NCBI GenBank assembly: GCA_002348925.1
Contig: DEBV01000013.1
Coordinates: 1 to 6,239, forward strand
Length of the DNA stretch: 6,239 bases
Reading direction: 5' to 3'
Source of the DNA: Alphaproteobacteria bacterium UBA2947
GTDB taxonomy: Bacteria > Pseudomonadota > Alphaproteobacteria > Rs-D84
The translations under genes and the position numbers were made by a program. Position 1 is the stretch's first letter. Each line of letters begins with the position of its first letter. The notes under the pieces are model-generated. The model saw only the letters and a list, made by a program, of their open reading frames with translations, was not told the origin of the DNA and made no database searches. Below, piece after piece: positions 1-4,986 of this stretch.

Positions 1-748
1 AATTACCCTTCCAGCCCTGACAACCGCTTCCGCCTGTCCAGTTATAATCATATTTGCAATACGATACTTTTAATTTATCCACATCATCCAGTGTGCCTTT
101 CCACGTTTGTGTATTCAGGAAATCTTTAACATCTTTATCTTCTGCATCAAGTCCACCGTCTTTGTCAATTTTAGCCATTTTACCAAAGGTTTTTTTATCT
201 AAATAGCTCTGATATGCCGCTTTTAAGTTTTTTATCTCTTCATCGCTCATAATTTTCAAAGCACCATAACCAACAAGTTGTGCTGCAAATGAATCATCTA
301 TATCAATGCTTTTGTCTGTTTTTTCAACCGCAATGTCTAAAAATTCACCAGTTCTGTTTTCTGGCAGTGTATAAATAGCCCAATCAGATAGTGGAGTTAC
401 AACATCATCTTCTCCCCCAGATATGTATGGTTTGACAAGTATTTCTGAATTGTTTTGCAGTTTTATATGTGCCTGCATTGGTCCAGAGGTACTATATTGG
501 GCACAATGTTTTGCCGTATAAACATAAGGTTTTCCATCACTGCCCTTTACAATAGTTCCCGTACAAAAACCTTCGTTAAAAAGATTTTCATACCGAACCA
601 CAGAATTATATGGTTTTTGTGTCTTTTGTTCTTCTGTGACATAGCAACGTTTGTCTATTGTGTATTCATTTGGTTTTGTACAATGATCATCTGCACCCGC
701 AACAAGCGGTATAAAAAACAGTAAAGATGTTATTATGTGTTTTTTCAT
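1..748 (-). CDS. Secreted trypsin-like serine protease, third tandem copy (partial, 3' end beyond window)
   Basis: This is an open frame of 249 codons from ATG at 748 that leaves the window at position 1 without a stop. The N-terminus MKKHIITSLLFFIPLVAGA is a Sec signal peptide, probably cut after residue 19. The mature part starts DDHCTKP, as in the two upstream paralogues. His81 (in TAKHC) and Asp122 (in SDW) match two members of the S1 catalytic triad. The visible sequence ends CQGWKGN, and the next base fits a Ser codon, so the catalytic serine (expected residue 250) lies just outside. Six cysteines (23, 35, 62, 82, 231, 243) match those of the 770-1726 paralogue; 62/82 flank the catalytic His like the conserved S1 disulphide. 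A block VGYGALKIMSDEEI (159-172) precedes a variable, Asp/Lys-rich stretch (184-226). The gene starts 21 nt after the previous stop, with no good Shine-Dalgarno, so it probably depends on translation of the gene before it. Activity and substrate are inferred from the fold family only. Confidence 0.85.
   Translation of the reverse strand, partial: MKKHIITSLLFFIPLVAGADDHCTKPNEYTIDKRCYVTEEQKTQKPYNSVVRYENLFNEGFCTGTIVKGSDGKPYVYTAKHCAQYSTSGPMQAHIKLQNNSEILVKPYISGGEDDVVTPLSDWAIYTLPENRTGEFLDIAVEKTDKSIDIDDSFAAQLVGYGALKIMSDEEIKNLKAAYQSYLDKKTFGKMAKIDKDGGLDAEDKDVKDFLNTQTWKGTLDDVDKLKVSYCKYDYNWTGGSGCQGWKGN
593..748 (-). repeat. Direct repeat copy C: 5' coding end of protease family
   Basis: This is the third copy. 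Its signal-peptide codons have diverged (MKKHIITSLLFFIP instead of MKKYAISSLLFLMP), while the following block for DDHCTKPNEYTIDKRCYVTEEQ is strongly conserved. A further shared block is the DNA around the active-site serine: window positions 1-22 are identical to 1947-1968. Confidence 0.82.
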
Positions 749-769
749 TTTTTGTTTACTAAATACCAC

Positions 770-1726
770 TTATTTTGCAGTAATATTTTTACCAGTTTGT
801 GGTAATTTTACATCATTTATTTTTATGCTGGCTTTCATGCCTTTTATGTCTTTGGTTGGTTGCGTATCCTTTATTACTGCGGCATGCGATGTACCACCAA
901 TAAATTCACCACCCCTTCCTGCAATCGCCATTATTTTTCCATTGTTATCAAAAACAGGTCCACCAGAATTACCGCCCCAACCTTGACAACCTTCGCCACC
1001 ATTTGGACCATACTTGCAAAAAGATACTTTTAAAACATTGTAATTATTTGTTAAATGTTTCCAACCTTGATAGGTTCCTAAAAACTCAACAACAGAACGA
1101 GCAGGCATATAAATTCCACTGTCTTCATCCATAAAATCTATCTCTTCTGGTCGACCTTTGTTTTCCAAATAGTTTTTATAGGCGTTTTTTAAATTCATTA
1201 TTTCTTCATCACTCATAATTTTCAAGTCGCCATATCCAACCAGTCTTGCCTCAGATTTTACATTTGGATTTTTATTTGTTCTTTCTGTTGCGATTTTTAA
1301 AAAATCTTCTTTTTTATCTTCTGGCAGTTTATAAACAATCCAATCTCTACCGTATGTTATGTAACTTCCATTATAGACTTTATCATAAGCATACGGGGCG
1401 ACATCATATTCTGTATCACCATTTTCCAGTTTTATTTTTGCATCCTCAAACACACCTTTTTTTCCATAAATCCAAACACAATGTTGTGCAGTAAACAAAT
1501 AAGGAACGCCATCTTTTTCCTTTACAATAGTGCCCGTACAAATTCCGTTTTTGTCTGGAATTATAACCTGAACCACCGAATTATATGGTTTTTGTGATTT
1601 TTGTTCATCGGTGACATAGCAACGTTTATCTATTGTGTATTCATTTGGTTTTGTGCAATGGTCATCCGCCGCCATCGCAACATATGGCATCAAAAACAGC
1701 AAAGATGATATTGCATACTTTTTCAT
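770..1726 (-). CDS. Secreted trypsin-like serine protease, second tandem copy
   Basis: The product has 318 residues and is complete. Residues 1-19 (ending VAMA) form a Sec signal peptide, so the enzyme acts in the periplasm or outside the cell. The S1 triad is intact: His82 (TAQHC), Asp128 (GRDW) and Ser254 in GNSGGPVFD. The GNSGGP form with Asn before Ser is typical of V8/HtrA-like trypsin folds, but there is no PDZ domain. Six cysteines (24, 36, 63, 83, 237, 247) are shared with the neighbouring paralogues. Between Asp and Ser lies an insert of roughly 60 residues (about 170-232), starting with the helical MSDEEI block, beyond a minimal trypsin fold. The start ATG overlaps the upstream protease stop as ATGA and has no separate ribosome site, so translation is probably coupled. 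Its first 40 residues and their DNA are almost identical to the upstream copy, indicating recent duplication or gene conversion. Substrate specificity cannot be read from sequence alone. Confidence 0.93.
   Translation of the reverse strand: MKKYAISSLLFLMPYVAMAADDHCTKPNEYTIDKRCYVTDEQKSQKPYNSVVQVIIPDKNGICTGTIVKEKDGVPYLFTAQHCVWIYGKKGVFEDAKIKLENGDTEYDVAPYAYDKVYNGSYITYGRDWIVYKLPEDKKEDFLKIATERTNKNPNVKSEARLVGYGDLKIMSDEEIMNLKNAYKNYLENKGRPEEIDFMDEDSGIYMPARSVVEFLGTYQGWKHLTNNYNVLKVSFCKYGPNGGEGCQGWGGNSGGPVFDNNGKIMAIAGRGGEFIGGTSHAAVIKDTQPTKDIKGMKASIKINDVKLPQTGKNITAK
1571..1726 (-). repeat. Direct repeat copy B: 5' coding end of protease family
   Basis: This is the second copy of the N-terminal coding repeat. 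It is closest to copy A over the signal-peptide codons and closer to copy C around the YTIDKRC codons, so similarity is patchy rather than uniform. That pattern fits local gene conversion between tandem copies. Confidence 0.85.
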
Positions 1727-2682
1727 TTTTTATTTGTTTTTTTAACCGCAGTTGTACCTTTTTGAACAGGCGCTTCATTCAAAAAATCTATTTCTTTTAT
1801 TCCTATTTGACCTTTTCTGACAATGTCATTTTTATAGAGTTTTTCATCAGCTGCTGTGCCAGCATGATTAGCACCACCAATTTCAAAATGTCCCTGCGTT
1901 ACAATCCCCATTATTTTTCCATCATCATCAAAAACAGGTCCTCCAGAATTACCCTTCCAGCCCTGACAGCCTTCACCACCGCCATTTTGACTATATTTAC
2001 AAAAAGACACTTTCAAATTTTCATTATCATCTATTAAATCAGATCTTTTTTTATCCAAGAATCCATAATCATAGCCTTTTGAGACATAAACAGTATCGCC
2101 ATCAAGAACCTGCTTTCCAATACTTTCTAAATAGTTATCATATTCCTGTTTAAAATCATGAATTTCTTTATCGCTCATAACTTTTAAAGCACCATATCCA
2201 ACAACCCTGACAGAATATTTTACACTTGGATTTTTTATCGTTTTTTCAATCGCAATTTTTAATAAATCTTCGTCTTTTGATTCTGGACAAATTTTTGCAA
2301 CCGTCCAATCACCAGCAGCAGTGTACTTAGTGCCATTATAATCCCCAGATCTATATCCGCACAATTCGTATTTTGTGTCGTCATTTTCTAATTTTATTGT
2401 CGTGAACATAAGAATAAAATCTGTACTTCCCGCCATAAAACAATGTTTTGCAGTAAGGAACTGAGGCTTGCCATTTTTCCCTTTTATAACAGTCCCTGTA
2501 CACATACCTTCTTCTGTGTCAACCAAAGCCACCGCATTGTACGGCCTTTGCGTCTTTTGTTCTTCTGTGACATAGCAACGTTTATCTATTGTATATTCAT
2601 CGGGTTTTGTACAATGATCATCCGCCGCCATCGCAATCGCTGGCATCAAAAACAACAAAGATGATATTGCATACTTTTTCAC
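1723..2682 (-). CDS. Secreted trypsin-like serine protease, first tandem copy (GTG start)
   Basis: The product has 319 residues and a Sec signal peptide (1-19, ending AIAMA). The S1 catalytic triad is intact: His80 (TAKHC), Asp125 (GDW) and Ser246 (GNSGGPVFD). Cysteines 24, 36, 61, 81, 228 and 239 are common to the three copies. Cys108 and Cys132 occur only here and could form an extra disulphide near the catalytic Asp. The C-terminal tail after about residue 300 is basic and low in complexity (ends KKTNKK) and differs from the tail of the next copy. The start is GTG at 2682-2680. It shares one base with the TAG stop of the preceding gene (TAGTG), and the paralogous N-terminus begins exactly there, which fixes the start. 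AAAAGG at 2698-2693, 10 nt upstream, is a plausible ribosome site. The stop overlaps the next protease as ATGA. The enzyme is probably a periplasmic or exported endopeptidase; its target is unknown. Confidence 0.93.
   Translation of the reverse strand: MKKYAISSLLFLMPAIAMAADDHCTKPDEYTIDKRCYVTEEQKTQRPYNAVALVDTEEGMCTGTVIKGKNGKPQFLTAKHCFMAGSTDFILMFTTIKLENDDTKYELCGYRSGDYNGTKYTAAGDWTVAKICPESKDEDLLKIAIEKTIKNPSVKYSVRVVGYGALKVMSDKEIHDFKQEYDNYLESIGKQVLDGDTVYVSKGYDYGFLDKKRSDLIDDNENLKVSFCKYSQNGGGEGCQGWKGNSGGPVFDDDGKIMGIVTQGHFEIGGANHAGTAADEKLYKNDIVRKGQIGIKEIDFLNEAPVQKGTTAVKKTNKK
2527..2682 (-). repeat. Direct repeat copy A: 5' coding end of protease family
   Basis: About 156 bp encode the signal peptide plus the ADDHCTKP...KRCYVTEEQK block. 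The same block occurs at 1571-1726 and 593-748 in the same orientation, at spacings of 956 and 978 bp. Long stretches match base for base, for example the DNA for the signal peptide shared with copy B. These are coding duplications rather than a mobile element; no flanking repeats or transposase are visible. Confidence 0.85.
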
Positions 2683-3638
2683 TATTCAAAAACCTTTTCA
2701 CATTGTTCGGCTTGTTTTATCAGTTTTTTGGTCAAATTTATAAGCGATATATTCAATCCTGTTTCAACAGCACCAGTCACAATATTCGCCCCAGCCATTA
2801 TATTCGCCGCGGTATTTAAATTATCTTTCTTTTTCTTTTCTTGTTCGGTTAATCTTACACGTTTTTCTTCATCCATGTATTTATCAGAATTCGCAGCCGC
2901 ACTGGTTGCTGTTCCTGCGACACCGATAACCGCACCCGCAATAGAAGTTCCCATAACACCTGTCATTCTTTTTTCTATCTTTTCAACATCTGATACATTC
3001 ATGCTGTTGCACCATGTTTTGATGCTGTCCAATCTTTTTACGACTGGGTATTCTATTGGGCTTACACCTTGACGTCTTAATTTGTCAGACACCAAATTAA
3101 CAGATACCATTGCTTCGTTGCATGCCTGAATATGCTGAATCAAATCAGACTGGTTTTTGTTAACCCCAGACAAAATTGCCGACACAACATTTGTACCTAT
3201 CGTTCCAGCCATTAAACCCGTACGCCAATTACCCAATTTTTTTGATTTCTTTAAACGTTCTTGCAATTCTGCAATTTCAGCCATTGGTTCTATAACTTTA
3301 TAGAAAAACTCTGCGTCTGACATTTTTCTTACACCATCAGGTGTACAACCCCCAGCCGCACACATTTTTTCAACCAGTTCATCTATTTCTTTTTCTTCCT
3401 GTGATTTTTTTACCCCAGCATACAATGCACCAGTGGCAGCAACTGTTCCAACCGCAGTGACCGCAGTATTCACTTTGGACACATTTGACACCTTGGATAT
3501 TTCATCAGATACCCCCGAACAAACCAGTTGCGCCGCATTAAAAGTATCTTGCGCTTCACGGATTAAATCATCGTCCGCACCATAAGACGCAAACGACATA
3601 AAACAACATAAAGACAAAGCAAATATTTTTTTATACAT
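2682..3638 (-). CDS. Exported helical protein with four Gly/Ala-rich segments; head gene of protease operon
   Basis: I do not recognise a named family for this 318-residue product. Residues 1-20 (MYKKIFALSLCCFMSFASYG) form a signal peptide. The mature chain has four small-residue-rich, weakly hydrophobic helical segments: about 55-76 (VNTAVTAVGT), 134-160 (LGNWRTGLMAGT), 222-251 (KRMTGVMGTSIAG) and 272-296 (LNTAANIMAGA). Charged, probably coiled helices separate them (80-135, 252-272). The GxxxG/AxxxG spacing suggests tight helix packing or membrane association. Mature cysteines are 40, 93, 98, 173, 210 and 313; positions 40, 173, 210 and 313 are kept in the paralogue at 4983-5936. The start has a strong AGAGAGG ribosome site 8 nt upstream and a good promoter. 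The stop overlaps the GTG of the first protease (TAGTG), so the two are probably made together. Possible roles, all inferred, are protease inhibitor or chaperone, membrane anchor, or pore-forming partner. Confidence 0.9.
   Translation of the reverse strand: MYKKIFALSLCCFMSFASYGADDDLIREAQDTFNAAQLVCSGVSDEISKVSNVSKVNTAVTAVGTVAATGALYAGVKKSQEEKEIDELVEKMCAAGGCTPDGVRKMSDAEFFYKVIEPMAEIAELQERLKKSKKLGNWRTGLMAGTIGTNVVSAILSGVNKNQSDLIQHIQACNEAMVSVNLVSDKLRRQGVSPIEYPVVKRLDSIKTWCNSMNVSDVEKIEKRMTGVMGTSIAGAVIGVAGTATSAAANSDKYMDEEKRVRLTEQEKKKKDNLNTAANIMAGANIVTGAVETGLNISLINLTKKLIKQAEQCEKVFE
2693..2698 (-). promoter_or_regulatory. Ribosome binding site for the GTG-start protease
   Basis: AAAAGG lies within the last codons of the preceding gene, 10 nt before GTG at 2682. 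It is modest in strength, but the TAGTG overlap should let terminating ribosomes restart here. Confidence 0.5.
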
Positions 3639-3646
3639 TCTGTAAA

Positions 3647-3653
3647 CCTCTCT
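3647..3653 (-). promoter_or_regulatory. Strong ribosome binding site of the protease-operon head gene
   Basis: AGAGAGG on the minus strand lies 8 nt before ATG at 3638. It is among the clearest Shine-Dalgarno sequences in the window. It supports this start and suggests that the head protein is made at a higher rate than the coupled proteases, whose own sites are weak. Confidence 0.75.
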
Positions 3654-3661
3654 TAAAGACC

Positions 3662-3690
3662 ATTATATCATAAAAGCCCCCCTTTGCCAA
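3662..3690 (-). promoter_or_regulatory. Sigma-70 type promoter of the protease operon
   Basis: On the minus strand TTGGCA (3690-3685, five of six bases of the -35 consensus) is followed after exactly 17 nt by a perfect TATAAT (3667-3662), which also carries the extended -10 TG (TGATATAAT, from 3670). Transcription should start near 3655, giving a leader of about 17 nt containing the AGAGAGG ribosome site. The -35 box lies in the loop and arm of the upstream gene's terminator hairpin. Confidence 0.8.
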
Positions 3691-3703
3691 AAGCAAAGGG
3701 GGG
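3671..3703 (-). terminator. Strong intrinsic hairpin terminator after the small helical gene
   Basis: A perfect 11-bp stem pairs six C, TTT and GC at 3677-3687 with GC, AAA and six G at 3693-3703, around a 5-nt loop (3688-3692). On the minus strand the stem is followed by CTTTTAT. It lies 25 nt after the stop at 3729 and should end that transcript and any read-through from the module upstream. On the plus strand it is also followed by a T run (3706-3711), so it could work in both directions, although no plus-strand gene is seen nearby. Confidence 0.82.
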
Positions 3704-3728
3704 TATTTTTTCGTTTTTTTTACAATTA

Positions 3729-4064
3729 TTAACGAACCATTTTTTCCAGTTGATCCAGCATCATATCCATAGCGTCTGTTGCTGGTTTAAGGTACTGTGT
3801 TGGCGTTTCGTTCATACCACCAGTTGCCAGTTGTAAATTACGCATTTGTTCCAAACGTGTTTTTGGTTCTTCAAAAACCAAGCCGTCTATTATCTCTGAT
3901 TGACCATTTATCATTTCTGACAATATACGTGTACCTTGTTTGAATCCTTCTGACTGTGGTTTACCTTGACTTGATTTCAGCAATTTTTCCAAACGTTTTG
4001 CGCGCACTGCCAATAATGCCTGTGCTTCGTTCACACGACTGTTAAAAATATCTTCTCTTGCCAT
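3729..4064 (-). CDS. Small cytoplasmic alpha-helical protein of unknown function
   Basis: The product has 111 residues and is not recognised. There is no signal peptide, no cysteine and no hydrophobic segment, in contrast to its exported, cysteine-containing neighbours. The chain is rich in Glu, Lys, Leu, Gln and Met and looks almost wholly helical. An amphipathic, possibly coiled helix spans about residues 8-31 (ALLAVRAKRLEKLLK), a middle helix spans about 40-60, and a C-terminal helix about 91-111 ends DQLEKMVR. The ATG at 4064 is well supported by AGGAG at 4076-4072, 7 nt upstream. The gene has its own extended -10 promoter and a strong terminator, so it can be made separately from the modules on either side, although no terminator separates it from the gene ending at 4120. 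A cytoplasmic adaptor or regulator is conceivable, but nothing in the sequence proves it. Confidence 0.85.
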   Translation of the reverse strand: MAREDIFNSRVNEAQALLAVRAKRLEKLLKSSQGKPQSEGFKQGTRILSEMINGQSEIIDGLVFEEPKTRLEQMRNLQLATGGMNETPTQYLKPATDAMDMMLDQLEKMVR

Positions 4065-4071
4065 ATTGATA

Positions 4072-4076
4072 CTCCT
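4072..4076 (-). promoter_or_regulatory. Ribosome binding site of the small helical gene
   Basis: AGGAG, preceded by a run of A, lies 7 nt before ATG at 4064. It is a near-consensus Shine-Dalgarno that settles the start of this short gene. Confidence 0.75.
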
Positions 4077-4096
4077 TTTTTGTATTCGTATGACTT

Positions 4097-4105
4097 ATTA
4101 TACCA
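4097..4105 (-). promoter_or_regulatory. Extended -10 promoter of the small helical gene
   Basis: TGGTATAAT on the minus strand is a perfect extended -10 element. No good -35 box stands 16-18 nt upstream; TTGACG is present but only 10 nt away. Start of transcription is expected near 4090, with a leader of about 25 nt. The element sits in the 55-nt gap after the gene ending at 4120 and shares a TTTTATG(A/G)TATAAT context with the promoter at 3662-3690. Confidence 0.7.
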
Positions 4106-4119
4106 TAAAACCCGTCAAT

Positions 4120-4986
4120 TTAAAAATATGTTTCTGTGCCAGAAACTTTCCAACCTTCGATTGTCATTATCATTTCTTCCAGTTGTTCTTGTTGTGAATC
4201 TGACAAATCAGATAACATTGCATCAACATTTATACCGGCATTTTTCAATTTATTTATATAACGCGTAGTATTGTTTTGTGATGGTGGCGCATATTTATAT
4301 ATTGCTTTTCTTACAGTCAAATTACGATATCTTGGGCTTTCAAACAGCAATTTATGTAATGCCAACATGCCTGTTTCTGCGTCTGGAAAAACCGCAAAAC
4401 TCCCGTTTGTTTTTGTGCGAATTTTTGTGCATTGTAAATCACTGCCGCGCAGATTTCCAGGATTAAAGAAACGCCATGCAAGTGAACCACCAGTCCTTAT
4501 AAAACCCGAATTATCTGGCAATGTATATTTTATTTTTGATTGCGAACCATTAACCTTGGTAATCGTATACGGACATGTCGGTTCATCTTGTTGTTCTGAT
4601 TCACCGTAAACCAGATCTTTAACAAAAGCCAAACATTTGTCTTTAAAATATTGGTCTTTTACACCTGATATATCTACCTTGATATATTCGGCATAATCAA
4701 CAAAAGCCGTCATACATACATCAACTATGCCAGAAACAGATACAAAACCATCGTTTTCTTTTAACATGTTGTTATATGCAGATATAACACCTAAAAATAC
4801 GGTGGAATCATCAATATCTTCTTGATTGGTTTGGAAATATCCAGATACCATGTGTGAAAAATGTTTTTCAATAACAGTTTTTGCAACACTTGGGTCAACA
4901 TATACTCTGTCCGTATCATCGGCACGTGCCGTCATACAACAACTCAGGCCAACACATATACAAAAGAACAAAAGCAATCGTTTCAT
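4120..4986 (-). CDS. Exported protein with NPGN-motif domain (possible peptidoglycan hydrolase or virion-protein relative)
   Basis: From ATG 4986 the product has 288 residues. Residues 1-22 (MKRLLLFFCICVGLSCC...ARA) form a signal peptide. Residues 28-135 are a helical region I do not recognise. The C-terminal half carries three linked motifs: GGSLAWRFFNPGNLRG (166-181), FAVFPDAETGMLAL (197-210) and YAPPSQNNTTRYIN (232-245), ending with EGWK (277-280). From memory this combination occurs in phage structural/virion-associated proteins and in some secreted alphaproteobacterial proteins, where a cell-wall role is suspected but not settled. Cysteines 91, 118, 138 and 186 could form disulphides. 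An in-frame ATG at 5004 is rejected: AGAGG lies 7 nt before 4986, the signal peptide starts there, and ATG 4986 overlaps the previous stop as ATGA. The gene is thus coupled to the helical head protein of module A. Enzymatic activity is an inference. Confidence 0.88.
   Translation of the reverse strand: MKRLLLFFCICVGLSCCMTARADDTDRVYVDPSVAKTVIEKHFSHMVSGYFQTNQEDIDDSTVFLGVISAYNNMLKENDGFVSVSGIVDVCMTAFVDYAEYIKVDISGVKDQYFKDKCLAFVKDLVYGESEQQDEPTCPYTITKVNGSQSKIKYTLPDNSGFIRTGGSLAWRFFNPGNLRGSDLQCTKIRTKTNGSFAVFPDAETGMLALHKLLFESPRYRNLTVRKAIYKYAPPSQNNTTRYINKLKNAGINVDAMLSDLSDSQQEQLEEMIMTIEGWKVSGTETYF

Noticed and set aside
121..180. Calcium-binding EF-hand-like loop (IDKDGGLDAED) in the third protease
   Set aside because: The spacing of acidic residues does not fit the 12-residue EF-hand pattern, and the stretch is not conserved in the other copies.
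1..748. Third protease as a pseudogene
   Set aside because: The frame is uninterrupted with conserved His and Asp; it is only cut by the window edge.
770..2682. Assignment of the proteases as HtrA/DegP
   Set aside because: GNSGGPV is HtrA-like, but no PDZ domain follows, and the chains carry extra cysteines and an insert not usual for DegP.
593..2682. Regular repeats as a CRISPR array or mobile element
   Set aside because: The repeats are about 156 bp, coding and nearly 1 kb apart, with no short unit, transposase or terminal inverted repeats.
3706..3720. Terminator for a plus-strand gene
   Set aside because: The T runs fit a plus-strand terminator, but no credible plus-strand gene precedes it; the hairpin is better explained by the minus-strand gene ending at 3729.
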